This document shows, in pieces, positions 18,356-26,696 of a DNA stretch of 43,989 bases; the stretch's first letter is position 1, and each line of letters begins with the position of its first letter. Below the pieces are notes generated by a model. It worked only from the letters and a program-made list of their open reading frames with translations. It did no database searches and was not told the origin of the DNA. Location of the stretch: IMG/VR virus record IMGVR_UViG_3300036670_000255, positions 1 to 43,989 of that record, one strand, 5' to 3'. The DNA is from a virus. The translations under genes were made by a program, and so were the position numbers.

Positions 18356-18735
18356 AAATAAATGAGATCATTTCAGAGGGCGTTGGGGTCATGCGCCCTG
18401 AGCATCTGGCAACTCAGCCTGGCGGGATAGTAATCTCCCGCGACGTTGGTGGATATGATCGCTTTTATCATATGAACCGTATGTGGATGGCCACTGCCAT
18501 GGCAGATGGTAATGGCAATGGGCCAGTGGATATGGATTCTGCCAGCTGGGTGGAAAAGTATAATGTTCAGCATCCATATACTGAGGCAGAATATAATATG
18601 TTCCGTCAGGCTGAAGCAACTATCCCCACTGAATCCAAAGAAATCTCTCCCTGGTCCAAGAGTCAGGAGCATACTGATATATACAAACAGAGTCCCATGC
18701 AGCCCAAGGGCCCAGTCAAACGGAAAAATAAATGA
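18352..18735 (+). CDS. Small protein with MKINEIISEG N-terminus
   Basis: 127 residues, starting in an ATGA overlap with the gene upstream and ending in one with the next. The N-terminal MKINEIISEG is nearly identical to the MKTIEIISEG start of the ADP-ribosyltransferase-like protein at 42129 and fits the T4 head-targeting pattern (short amphipathic leader, cleavage after Glu). The rest contains GGIVISRDVGGYDRFYHMNR and a hydrophilic C-terminus ending in KRKNK. Function unknown; an internal head protein is the inference. Confidence 0.7.
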   Translation: MKINEIISEGVGVMRPEHLATQPGGIVISRDVGGYDRFYHMNRMWMATAMADGNGNGPVDMDSASWVEKYNVQHPYTEAEYNMFRQAEATIPTESKEISPWSKSQEHTDIYKQSPMQPKGPVKRKNK

Positions 18736-19019
18736 AGCAATACAGATACACCACTGAAAACTTTGTTATATCCGGTGACGATGGCGCCACTGATGATGCA
18801 GTGATGGATACAGCTGACTTATCACGCATACGTAAGCTGGCAGGTATAGTTGAGTCTTCAATGAATTCCAGTGAGCAAAGTGACGGTTCTACCAGCCCAC
18901 TGACTTCCAACTTTAACCAGCAACGTAAATTGGAACGTGATAATAACATACAGCCAGGCACTGATGAATGGTTTGCGTTATGGGCCAGGCGAGATATGCC
19001 AGGACTGCCCAATAATTAA
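18732..19019 (+). CDS. Small hypothetical protein, last gene of the head operon
   Basis: 95 residues, coupled to the upstream gene by ATGA and followed five bases later by a strong bidirectional terminator, so it closes the operon that begins at 12673. Contains LSRIRKLAGIVESS, a helix similar to the LAKLRELAGM segment of the 720-residue protein two genes upstream, and a Ser/Asn-rich middle. Soluble, no recognisable domain. Confidence 0.65.
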   Translation: MKQYRYTTENFVISGDDGATDDAVMDTADLSRIRKLAGIVESSMNSSEQSDGSTSPLTSNFNQQRKLERDNNIQPGTDEWFALWARRDMPGLPNN

Positions 19020-19024
19020 TCAAT

Positions 19025-19047
19025 AAAAAACCCCAAATTGGGGTTTT
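19025..19047. terminator. Bidirectional rho-independent terminator
   Basis: AAAAACCCCAA-A-TTGGGGTTTTT, an 11-bp symmetrical stem between convergent genes, with A and T tracts serving both strands. Confidence 0.88.
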
Positions 19048-19070
19048 TCTTAGACAGTGACTATGCTGGG

Positions 19071-19586
19071 TTATAACCCCAGATATATATTCCAGCTGGG
19101 ATGATTTATATGCACTGACCTGATTTTCCATTTTTTTACCAGATTATAGTAATCTGGCTTGCATGGTACATTCAGTGGCTTCCATAATTTATGTCCTTTT
19201 TTACCATTGCAGGCAATGCATGAACTTGCACAATTTTCCCAATTGGTCACACCACCATCCTTGCGCGGTACCACGTGATCAATGGTCAGCAGTTTGTGGT
19301 CAAAGGTACCACCGCAGTACTGGCACTGGTACATGTCTCGTAGATACAAATTGGCTCTGCTGAACTTTACTGCCTTTTTATGACTAAAATAATCCTTGGT
19401 CACTGCCACGGCTGGCGCGTACATGGTAATATGCTCGCTGCGCAGTGGTATATTATCGTAAACCTCCAGGATTTCGATTTTCTTCAAAAAGAACAGCTTC
19501 ATTGCATGTTGCCAATCTATCACACTCAGTGGGAGTATGGATATGGGTAGCATATCACGATTTAGGAGAAGAGTGCCGGTGCTCAT
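19071..19586 (-). CDS. HNH endonuclease (McrA-like family)
   Basis: 171 residues from ATG 19586, chosen because the conserved family begins LLLNRDMLPISILPLSVIDW; the open frame extends 22 codons further without conservation. The HNH core is CQYCGGTF (C88, C91), DHVVPRKDGG (D103-H104), NWEN and CIAC (C123, C126) binding zinc. This family is widespread in bacteria and phages. It lies tail to tail with the head operon and back to back with the terminase gene; its sigma70 promoter overlaps the gp17 start region. It may be a homing nuclease acting near the intein-bearing terminase, or a packaging-associated HNH as in other phages. Confidence 0.82.
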   Translation of the reverse strand: MSTGTLLLNRDMLPISILPLSVIDWQHAMKLFFLKKIEILEVYDNIPLRSEHITMYAPAVAVTKDYFSHKKAVKFSRANLYLRDMYQCQYCGGTFDHKLLTIDHVVPRKDGGVTNWENCASSCIACNGKKGHKLWKPLNVPCKPDYYNLVKKWKIRSVHINHPSWNIYLGL

Positions 19587-19623
19587 GATATTAGTATAGG
19601 AATAATTGACTGATGAATGTATA

Positions 19624-19652
19624 AGTATACAATACCTGGAACAATAAGTCAA
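19624..19652 (-). promoter_or_regulatory. Sigma70-type promoter for the HNH gene
   Basis: On the minus strand TTGACT (19652-19647), a 17-base spacer and TATACT (19629-19624). It lies 38 bases upstream of the HNH start, abutting the gp17 ATG on the other strand. Confidence 0.65.
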
Positions 19653-19654
19653 AT

Positions 19655-20056
19655 ATGAGCGATAATGAATTTATAAGACGTGCCCATCAGAATATCAGCA
19701 TGACTGATGAGCAGACCGTGGAGTTTGTGAAATGCTGTGACCCAGTGGATGGTTATCGATACTTCATGACCACTTACTTTTATATACAGCATCCCACCAA
19801 GGGCAAGCTGTTATACGACCCATATGAATTCCAGGATAGGCTGATTGACAATTACCATGCCAACCGATTTAGTATCTCAATGATGCCTCGTCAAACGGGG
19901 AAATGTCTTACAGAAAGTATAACTATAACTATACGCAATAACATCACTGGCAAGCAGTATAGTTTACCCATAGGACTATTTTATGAATTTAACCAAGCAA
20001 AAAGAGACGGGACTACTATGCCAGAAATCTCAGGATATGAAATTAAAAGCATATAA
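19655..20056 (+). CDS. 17: Large terminase gp17, N-terminal part fused to intein N-fragment
   Basis: 133 residues. Residues 1-83 are the start of gp17, ending in MPRQTGK, the first part of the Walker A motif. Residue 84 is Cys, beginning an intein N-terminal block (CLTESITITIRNN), which continues 50 residues to a TAA. Removing the intein joins RQTGK to TTSAGG at 20546, giving an uninterrupted Walker A, so the insertion site is exact. The gp17 ATPase packages DNA through the portal; without splicing it has no P-loop. Whether this is a genuine split-gene half or the front of a frameshifted single gene is discussed in findings. Confidence 0.85.
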   Translation: MSDNEFIRRAHQNISMTDEQTVEFVKCCDPVDGYRYFMTTYFYIQHPTKGKLLYDPYEFQDRLIDNYHANRFSISMMPRQTGKCLTESITITIRNNITGKQYSLPIGLFYEFNQAKRDGTTMPEISGYEIKSI

Positions 20057-20545
20057 GCAGCTAATATGCAGATGTGGTACAGAGTTCCATGCGACCGGGT
20101 CAACTAGCAAGTTTTGCTCAGTTCTCACAGTGTGGGAAACTGACTATAAACAAAATAAAGAAAAAGTGATTCAAGAATGCATAAACTTTCTGACCAAATA
20201 GAACGGAAGTTCACTGATGTGATTCCATTAAATGAATGGGACATTTTGACTGATACCGGTTGGGCTCCATTGGTGGACATAAAACAAACCATCAAATATG
20301 AAGTCTATGACCTGGAGTTGGCCAACGGTTATAAATTATCAGGGGCAGACACACATATTATGTTTGATGCCAATCTAGACGAGGTATTTATTAAGGATCT
20401 CATCATTGGGTCAGTGGTTATAACAGATGCAGGCCCAGTCAATGTATCGATGATTAGACAGACTGGTGAATCACAGCATATGTACGATGTAGGGGTTGAT
20501 TCCGAGAATCATAGATTCTACTCCAATGGTATACTCAGCCACAAT
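19904..20545 (+). mobile_element. Intein in the gp17 Walker A motif, in non-continuous reading frames
   Basis: Starts with Cys1 (19904) and ends with SHN (20545) before Thr+1. Block A is in the first frame; a zinc-ribbon-like piece (CRCGTEF...SKFC, 20064-20117) lies in another frame (19983-20201); then the first frame again carries KYEVYDLELANG, block B ADTHIMFD (near 20351) and the C-terminal blocks DSENHRFYSNGILSHN. The protein reads through if one A is removed near 20045-20048 and one is added near 20173-20177. The break between blocks A and B is the same position at which the known AceL-TerL and related atypical split inteins are divided. No LAGLIDADG or HNH domain is visible inside. Confidence 0.8.
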
Positions 20546-21859
20546 ACCACCAGTGCTGGTGGCTATTTACTATGGTATGCCATGTTTGTTCCTGACAGTA
20601 CTATTCTAATTGCAGCGCACCAGTACAGCGGCGCCCAGGAAATCATGCAGCGTATCAGATACGCATACGAAATGTGCCCCATGTGGCTTAAAGCTGGTAC
20701 AGAGGCGTACAATCAGGGAAATATTGACTTTGACAACAAGAGTCGTATAGTAGCACGTGCCACCACTGAAAAAACTGGCCGTGGTATGTCATTATCACTG
20801 TTATATCTGGATGAATTTGCCTTTGTTAGGCCCACTATTGCCAAGGAATTTTGGGCTGCCATCAGTCCCACACTCAGCACTGGTGGTAAATGCATTATTA
20901 CCAGTACACCCAATAGCGACGAAGATCAATTTTCCCTGCTGTGGAAGGGGGCAAATAAAAAAATTGATGAATTTGGCATGCCAACTGAGTTGGGGGTAAA
21001 TGGATTCAGCCCATTCATATCACACTGGGCAGAGCACCCAGATCGGGATGAGACCTGGGCAACAGCAGAGCGTGGTAGAATTGGGGATGAACGATTCAGG
21101 CGTGAGCATGGGTTGGAGTTCTTAATTTTTGATGAGACACTGATATCACCCACTACGCTGATTGAAATGGCAGGGATCGACCCAGTGGAAAAACAGGGAC
21201 AGGTCAGATGGTTCAAGCGCCCAGCACGTGGTAACACCTATATGGTGGGACTGGACCCCAGCATGGGCACTGGTGGTGACCCTGCTGCCATACAGATACT
21301 GGAATTACCATCACTAATGCAAGTGGGTGAGTGGCAGCATAACAAAACTCCCATACAGCGGCAGGTCATTATTCTCAAAGAAGTCACTGAATACATCTAT
21401 AATTTAGTTGGTGCAGATACTGACATATACTATAGTGTGGAAAATAACTCTCTGGGCGAGGCGGCGCTGGTTACCATACAGCAAATTGGGGAAGAGAATA
21501 TACACGGAGTTTTTCTGTCAGAACCCAGTAAACCTGGCCAGCCTCGCAGGGGACGCAAGGGATTCAATACCACGCAGCGAACCAAGCTGGCAGTGTGCGC
21601 CAAGGCCAAGAGTTTAATAGAGCATAAAAAACTTAGAATAGCCAGTAAGAATTTAATCAGTGAACTCAAGAATTTTGTGGCCAGCGGTGGTAGCTATGCT
21701 GCAAAAATTGGTGAAACTGATGATCTGGTGATGTCGCTGATGCTGGTAATACGTATGACTCAGGCACTACAAGCATACGATGCCAACCTAGATGAGTTGA
21801 TGAAGGACAGTGAGCAGGATTATTTACAGCCCATGCCTTTTATTATGTCATCTTACTAG
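20177..21859 (+). CDS. 17: Intein C-fragment fused to large terminase gp17, main part
   Basis: 560 residues. Residues 1-123 are intein (block B, and C-terminal HN). From 20546 the gp17 ATPase resumes: TTSAGGYLLWYAM, LIAAHQYSGAQEIMQRI, the Walker B strand SLLYLDEFAF, the coupling motif ITSTPN, and the nuclease domain with GLDPSMGTGGDPAA (metal-binding Asp), a central VENNSLGEAAL and C-terminal DDLVMSLML. gp17 powers headful packaging and cuts concatemers. The ATG at 20177 has only a weak purine-rich stretch upstream (AAGAAAAAG), so independent translation of this half is possible but not compelling. It ends 50 bases before the next small late gene. Confidence 0.9.
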   Translation: MHKLSDQIERKFTDVIPLNEWDILTDTGWAPLVDIKQTIKYEVYDLELANGYKLSGADTHIMFDANLDEVFIKDLIIGSVVITDAGPVNVSMIRQTGESQHMYDVGVDSENHRFYSNGILSHNTTSAGGYLLWYAMFVPDSTILIAAHQYSGAQEIMQRIRYAYEMCPMWLKAGTEAYNQGNIDFDNKSRIVARATTEKTGRGMSLSLLYLDEFAFVRPTIAKEFWAAISPTLSTGGKCIITSTPNSDEDQFSLLWKGANKKIDEFGMPTELGVNGFSPFISHWAEHPDRDETWATAERGRIGDERFRREHGLEFLIFDETLISPTTLIEMAGIDPVEKQGQVRWFKRPARGNTYMVGLDPSMGTGGDPAAIQILELPSLMQVGEWQHNKTPIQRQVIILKEVTEYIYNLVGADTDIYYSVENNSLGEAALVTIQQIGEENIHGVFLSEPSKPGQPRRGRKGFNTTQRTKLAVCAKAKSLIEHKKLRIASKNLISELKNFVASGGSYAAKIGETDDLVMSLMLVIRMTQALQAYDANLDELMKDSEQDYLQPMPFIMSSY

Positions 21860-21878
21860 TGCCCGTCCCGCCACACGG

Positions 21879-21886
21879 AATAAATA
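21879..21886 (+). promoter_or_regulatory. Late promoter variant
   Basis: AATAAATA followed by C, 20 bases before ATG 21907, with AGGAA as ribosome site between. Confidence 0.55.
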
Positions 21887-21906
21887 CTGCTAACCAGGAA
21901 TATTCA

Positions 21907-22308
21907 ATGGCAACTCATCTTGTAACACCATCAGGCAGCAGCAACACCATCACCTCCAGTACCTATGGCACTCAGACTCCCAGTACTCTCACACAGATTG
22001 TGGATTATATGGAACGACCTCGTTTGGAGAGCACACGGCCAGTGTCCACTGACACTGTGACCAAATATCAGTTCCGTCAGCTGTTTACTCTGCAGGAAAG
22101 AATCAGCATAGACAATGCACAATACAACATCACGCTCAGTGGGTCTCAAAAGGCTGCTGTGGTAACTATTCTCAAGGATCTGACAGTGGCTGATGAGATT
22201 CAGTTGTCCAATCCCGAGGTGGCAGCCAGTTTACTATTCATGTCAGTGATTGGACTAGTAACTGAAGCCAGGGTGGATCGTATACTAATCAATGCCCCGC
22301 CCTACTAG
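21907..22308 (+). CDS. Small conserved phage protein of unknown function
   Basis: 133 residues from ATG 21907, chosen over an in-frame GTG at 21859 because AGGAA and a late promoter lie just upstream of the ATG. Contains KYQFRQLFTLQERISIDNAQ and a C-terminal LLFMSVIGLVTEARVDRIL; short proteins with an FRxLFTxxERxxID pattern are common in phage virion clusters without known function. The N-terminal 45 residues are Ser/Thr-rich. It follows gp17 directly. Confidence 0.72.
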   Translation: MATHLVTPSGSSNTITSSTYGTQTPSTLTQIVDYMERPRLESTRPVSTDTVTKYQFRQLFTLQERISIDNAQYNITLSGSQKAAVVTILKDLTVADEIQLSNPEVAASLLFMSVIGLVTEARVDRILINAPPY

Positions 22309-22354
22309 ACATCAGTGGCCAATCCACTAAATACACATATATACTGGATTAAAC

Positions 22355-23803
22355 ATGAGAGAACTTGACCAAATTGCCACTGGATTATTTGACAAAATCC
22401 GCAGCCGCTTTGAAGACATCAACCTGGGCGACGAAACTGCCAAACGTACCAGTGATCCCGCAGTGGCGCGCTTTTTTAACTTTGACTATGTGAGCCGCCT
22501 GGGGAAAAACTATGGTAATGTTACCATCAACATAGCTGATAATCACGGGTTCAAGATCTATTACAGCAAAAACATCACTGATGGTTTGGAAGAATCAGAC
22601 CAGGATGAATGGTTCAACTTTCTACGTGATTTAAGAAAATTTGCCAAGTCTAATTTCATGACATTTGATGCTCGTGATATAAACAAATCCGGACTGGATC
22701 TCAGAGACATACAACAGCAGGCCAAATCAGACGGTACCTTTGTCAGTGATGAAGTAGCCATGACCGAGAGCTGGGACCGTATGAGTGGATCTGCCAGGTA
22801 TAGCTTTCAAAATTGCGGTCCAGTGCGCATACGCATCAAGCACAGCGCCAATGTTGACGAGGACAAGCGCGGTGACCGCAGTCGAAATATAGAAGCCATA
22901 TACATTGAGCATGAAAATGGTGAGCGCAGACTGCTGCCGCACTGTAGTCTTTCAGGAGCCAGGGCCATGGCACAACATTGTGCAGCTGGTGGCACTGTGG
23001 ACGATGCACTGGGTAGCAGTATCACTGAACTGGTCACTGAGATGGGCAGCATGGTGCATTTTGTCAGAGCGGCCAAGCACCGGCAATTTGAGGATGCGGA
23101 CACTGGTAGCATGGCCCGCTCAGCTGTAAAACATTACCATGAAGTCAGGAAACAATTACACAAGATTGGGCACCCACGTGGGTATCGCGGATATTCAGAA
23201 TCATTTGTGCCGGCGCCAGACATGGATGAGTCAGTGGATGTGGGTGCACTGCGAGAAAGATTTTCGCGCCGCACATATGATGATCGCCTTGATGCAGCTC
23301 TGCCCTATGTGTACCGCGCATATCAGCGTGATTGTGATAGAAACCGTGAATCTGATGAGCTGTCGGAAGAATTTGAATCCTGGGCCAATGCCCTCACTGA
23401 GAGTGAGTACGAGCAGGGACAGAAAGAAGATGCCATACGTGAGCTGATGTCAGCACCCATAGAGGTGGGCATTGATGCCATAGATGCCAGGGGCGCAATC
23501 TCCCCCATGTTTGACAGCGGCGACCTCATGGACAAGTTAACTATTCTAGCTGACCTGGAAGGGCCAGGCGCTGACGCCAGACAATTGATCATCAACTGGA
23601 TGCAGCACAATGGCATGGCACAGCTGGCTGCTGAAATTCAGGATCAGGCAGTCAGTGATCAGGAACAACAGTTACCCAGTGTACCAGACACTGAACCTCA
23701 GGAGCAACCAGCAGCTGAAACTGCCAGCGCACCACCTATACCTCAGATGGAAAATACTGACCCAGTGGTCTGGATGCAGCGGTTCAGTAAGTTACTCCGG
23801 TGA
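22355..23803 (+). CDS. Conserved T4-like protein of unknown function
   Basis: 482 residues. The start MRELDQIATGLFDKIRSRF, followed by ARFFNFDYVSRLGKNYGNVT, IYYSKNITDGL and FLRDLRKFAKSNFMTFDARD, is a family I recall in marine T4-like phages between terminase and replication genes, annotated hypothetical. The C-terminal third is acidic and low complexity with a Pro/Gln/Ala-rich stretch. No catalytic motif is visible. A TAAATA-type motif (22326-22333) lies upstream. Confidence 0.75.
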   Translation: MRELDQIATGLFDKIRSRFEDINLGDETAKRTSDPAVARFFNFDYVSRLGKNYGNVTINIADNHGFKIYYSKNITDGLEESDQDEWFNFLRDLRKFAKSNFMTFDARDINKSGLDLRDIQQQAKSDGTFVSDEVAMTESWDRMSGSARYSFQNCGPVRIRIKHSANVDEDKRGDRSRNIEAIYIEHENGERRLLPHCSLSGARAMAQHCAAGGTVDDALGSSITELVTEMGSMVHFVRAAKHRQFEDADTGSMARSAVKHYHEVRKQLHKIGHPRGYRGYSESFVPAPDMDESVDVGALRERFSRRTYDDRLDAALPYVYRAYQRDCDRNRESDELSEEFESWANALTESEYEQGQKEDAIRELMSAPIEVGIDAIDARGAISPMFDSGDLMDKLTILADLEGPGADARQLIINWMQHNGMAQLAAEIQDQAVSDQEQQLPSVPDTEPQEQPAAETASAPPIPQMENTDPVVWMQRFSKLLR

Positions 23804-23808
23804 CTCCA

Positions 23809-24858
23809 ATGATCGACCAGTGGACGGCCAAGACCCTCCGCAAGTCTGACCCTGATGCCATGGCAATTAATTGTCCAATCAGTGGGTGGTTGTTGGTAAA
23901 TATGGATCAGGTTTGTGATAGAAATCACAACTCCGTACCAGTGAGTGTTATGATTTATGAATTTTCTAAACTGTATCAGGGCAGGAGTATTTGTTTCATA
24001 TTTGAGGATGGAGTAAATTTTGAATTGTCTGGCTGTAGATCATTGATTGAGGCAATGATTCAGCAGCTATCGCTGACAGCAGGTACCTGCCTGGTAATAG
24101 TTAACTCTGATCGGCTGATTGAAATTAACAATGCCACAGTGTCAGTGAATAATTTATGGGCAGTTTGGGCAAATATGACTGCCAATGTACTACGGGAATA
24201 TCCACTGGCGCAGGGGGCTGTGGATACACACTTTTTGGCCATGTGTTCACGAGCCACTCCCAACCGTCTGCGGGTGATGAAGTTCATGCACGAACAAATG
24301 CGTGGAGTATCCAGGTTGTCATTTAATTATGACCCAGCGGATATATTACCTTGTCTATCAGGCTGTACCTTTGGTGGTAAGTTTGTTTTGACAGCACTGG
24401 CTGATGAGATTATCTGGGCCACTGCCACCCTGCCCATCACATTGAATTTACCCATGAGTGCAAATCCGGCGGAAAAAAATTGTACATATTGGGAGCATAG
24501 TTTGAGTAATATGCAAGAGTTGCACGGTGGATATTTCATGGAAATTGTCACCGAGACTGATTCCAACTCCAACCATTTCTTTACCGAGAAGACCATGAGA
24601 AATTTCGCGCTGGGTACACCCTTTATACTGGCTGGCGCCGCTGGCAGTTTGGGGTTCCTACGCAGCCAGGGATTCAAAACATTCTCTCCCTATATAGATG
24701 AATCATATGATCTGATCCAGAACGATTATTTGAGACTCAGAGCAGTTCAGGAGGAAATTAGAAGAATATCTCTGCTGAGCCTGTCTGATCTGACAGAATT
24801 ACGCAGCAGCATGCGGCCAGTGTTGCAGTGGAATTATGATAGAATACGGGAGATATAA
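23809..24858 (+). CDS. Glycosyltransferase-like phage protein
   Basis: 349 residues from ATG 23809; a GTG at 23800 overlapping the previous stop is the alternative. The C-terminal region has FFTEKTMRNFALGTPFILAG, GSLGFLRSQGFKTFSPYIDE and SYDLIQN, the pattern (TEK...G-PF...GF-TF...DESYD) of a phage family distantly resembling GT10/exostosin-type glycosyltransferases, where the TEK segment lies in the nucleotide-sugar site. The N-terminal half is not recognised. If correct it would modify a virion or host surface glycan. The family name is inferred from motif memory; direct evidence is only the conserved pattern. Confidence 0.5.
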   Translation: MIDQWTAKTLRKSDPDAMAINCPISGWLLVNMDQVCDRNHNSVPVSVMIYEFSKLYQGRSICFIFEDGVNFELSGCRSLIEAMIQQLSLTAGTCLVIVNSDRLIEINNATVSVNNLWAVWANMTANVLREYPLAQGAVDTHFLAMCSRATPNRLRVMKFMHEQMRGVSRLSFNYDPADILPCLSGCTFGGKFVLTALADEIIWATATLPITLNLPMSANPAEKNCTYWEHSLSNMQELHGGYFMEIVTETDSNSNHFFTEKTMRNFALGTPFILAGAAGSLGFLRSQGFKTFSPYIDESYDLIQNDYLRLRAVQEEIRRISLLSLSDLTELRSSMRPVLQWNYDRIREI

Positions 24859-24878
24859 TTTACCATTTCTCTTGTGTT

Positions 24879-24925
24879 GGATAAATAATCATGTTAGACT
24901 GTAGACAAGTTATTACAGTTTATCC
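24879..24925 (+). promoter_or_regulatory. Nested hairpin in the gp32 leader, possible autoregulatory operator
   Basis: GGATAAA (24879-24885) pairs with TTTATCC (24919-24925), enclosing CTGTA/TACAG. It lies 44 bases before the gp32 ATG and overlaps a GATAAATA late-type motif. T4 gp32 represses its own mRNA through a structured leader; the same role here is an inference. Confidence 0.4.
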
Positions 24926-24968
24926 AGGTAAAAACTAAAGACCATCTTCATACACAAGGGAAATTATC

Positions 24969-25994
24969 ATGGCCATGACATTAGCAGAAATTCGCGCAAA
25001 ACTTTTAGCGCAGGACTCCAACAAGGGAGGCAACAAGGGAAGTTTTTCCGGTGACAATGCAATCTATGCACACTGGAATATCGCAGAGGGCAGCAGTGCC
25101 AAACTACGCTTTGCACCAGACGGTGACACTAAAAACAGTTACTTTTGGGTTGAAAAAGCCATGATCAGGTTGCCATTCGCTGGCATTAAAGGTCAGTCAG
25201 ATAGTAAGACCACACTAGTACAGGTTCCCTGCGTGGAAATGTACAATGATGGGTCAGCATGTCCTATTCTTGCAGAAGTACGCACATGGTTCAAAGATCC
25301 TGGCATGGAAGAACAGGGCCGCAAATACTGGAAAAAACGTTCATACCTCATGCAAGGATTTGTTCACGCCAATCCCATGGCTGACGACAAAGCTCCAGAG
25401 AATCCAATCCGTCGATTCGTGATCAGTCCGCAGATCTACAATCTGATCAAGGCTGCACTCATGGATCCAGAATTGGAAAATATGCCCACTGACTTTGAGT
25501 CGGGCCTGGACTTTATTGTAAATAAAACCAGCAAGGGCGGTTACAGTGATTATGGTACGTCAGTATGGTCTCGCAAGGAAACGGCATTGAATGATGCTGA
25601 AATGGCAGCCATTGACCAGTATGGTTTATTTGATCTCAAGAGCTTTTTGCCCAAGAAACCTGGTGAAGTGGAACTAGCTATCCTCAAGGAAATGTTTGAG
25701 GCATCAGTGGATGGTAAACCATATGATGGTGACAAGTGGGGTCAGTACTACAAACCTAGCGGTTTTAAGAATGACAATGAGGCGGCAGCGTCAGATGAGA
25801 ATAAAGGAACATCAGTGCGGGTATCAGTGCCAGTGCGTGCACCAGCGCCAGCACCCGTTGCTGTCGCCCCAGCCGCATCATCTCCGTTTGCTGACACAGC
25901 AGCTGAACCAGCACCAGCAGCCACAGCGGCACCAGCGGCTAGTGGTAAACGTGCCGAAGACATCCTTGCAATGATTCGAAATCGCAATAAGTAA
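24969..25994 (+). CDS. 32: Single-stranded DNA-binding protein gp32
   Basis: 341 residues (T4: 301). The N-terminus carries the cooperativity-type helix LAEIRAKLLAQ; the OB-fold core has AIYAHWNIAEGSSAKLRFAP (31-50), SYFWVEKAMIRLPF and KYWKKRSYLMQGFV. T4 gp32 binds zinc through Cys77-x9-Cys87-x2-Cys90; here Cys88-x9-Cys98 is present but the third Cys is absent, so the zinc site is altered. The C-terminus is Ala/Pro-rich and ends in a basic helix rather than the acidic tail of T4. gp32 coats ssDNA in replication and recombination and works with UvsX and UvsY, which follow. AAGGG precedes the ATG. Confidence 0.9.
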   Translation: MAMTLAEIRAKLLAQDSNKGGNKGSFSGDNAIYAHWNIAEGSSAKLRFAPDGDTKNSYFWVEKAMIRLPFAGIKGQSDSKTTLVQVPCVEMYNDGSACPILAEVRTWFKDPGMEEQGRKYWKKRSYLMQGFVHANPMADDKAPENPIRRFVISPQIYNLIKAALMDPELENMPTDFESGLDFIVNKTSKGGYSDYGTSVWSRKETALNDAEMAAIDQYGLFDLKSFLPKKPGEVELAILKEMFEASVDGKPYDGDKWGQYYKPSGFKNDNEAAASDENKGTSVRVSVPVRAPAPAPVAVAPAASSPFADTAAEPAPAATAAPAASGKRAEDILAMIRNRNK

Positions 25995-26027
25995 TATGAT
26001 AGGGGAGTTTAATTCCCCCTATCATAT
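25994..26027 (+). terminator. Strong hairpin after gp32
   Basis: ATATGATAGGGG and CCCCTATCATAT form a perfect 12-bp stem with a 10-base loop directly after the gp32 stop (overlapping it by one base). U-tract is poor. Confidence 0.7.
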
Positions 26028-26045
26028 GACTAACCCCTTTGTTTT

Positions 26046-26053
26046 TATAAATA
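26046..26053 (+). promoter_or_regulatory. T4-type late promoter for the GIY-YIG gene
   Basis: Exact TATAAATA, 19 bases before ATG 26073. Late promoters before free-standing homing endonucleases are known in T4. Confidence 0.65.
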
Positions 26054-26072
26054 AATGGTATGGACATAAACT

Positions 26073-26696
26073 ATGTATCAATCCTATGTATATAAATTAA
26101 CAAACAAAGTAACTGGGCAATTTTACTTTGGGTCAAGAACTGGGAATGTTCGAAAATGCCGTAATCCAGAGGACGATTTGTGGATTTATTATTTCTCTTC
26201 GTCACGCAAAGTCAAAGAATTGATAGAAGAACACGGGATTAATATGTTTGTAGTCGAGATATTATCTAGACACGATGATTATGAAAGTTGTTTTTGGGCT
26301 GAACAACATTTAATATTACTTCACAAATTTAATTCTTTAAGATTAAACAAAGCTTATGTCGACCCAGTTACTGGTAAAAAAGTTCTAACAACACATGGAG
26401 AATCAGTGGAGCAAAAGGAAACCCGAATAAGTAAAATGAGTAAAACGAAAAAAGGCAAGTTTAACTCCAATGGCCATTTCGGAATGAAACACACTGCAGA
26501 AACTAAAGAGAAAATAGCAAAACAAGCCGGGTGGAAACATTCGGACGAAGCTAAAGAAAAAATGAAGGCGTATGTGAGAACGCCAGATCACGCTGCAAAA
26601 CTTGGAAATTCACTTAAAGGCAAACCTTGGTCTGAAGCAAGAAGAGCAGTACAACTTAATAAAAAGGAAAATAATCATGGCCGGACGCCCATTTGA
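26073..26696 (+). CDS. GIY-YIG homing endonuclease (Seg-like)
   Basis: 207 residues. The GIY-YIG domain opens the protein with YVYKLTNKVTGQFYFGSRTG (5-24; here VYK and YFG), then the catalytic Glu context WAEQHLI. The C-terminus is a basic NUMOD-type DNA-binding region with two KHTAETKEKIAK/KHSDEAKEKMKA repeats, as in T4 Seg proteins. It sits between gp32 and uvsX and its last 20 bases overlap the uvsX start, so the insertion left uvsX with a new upstream. It has few CAGTG words compared with its neighbours, suggesting recent arrival. Confidence 0.85.
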   Translation: MYQSYVYKLTNKVTGQFYFGSRTGNVRKCRNPEDDLWIYYFSSSRKVKELIEEHGINMFVVEILSRHDDYESCFWAEQHLILLHKFNSLRLNKAYVDPVTGKKVLTTHGESVEQKETRISKMSKTKKGKFNSNGHFGMKHTAETKEKIAKQAGWKHSDEAKEKMKAYVRTPDHAAKLGNSLKGKPWSEARRAVQLNKKENNHGRTPI

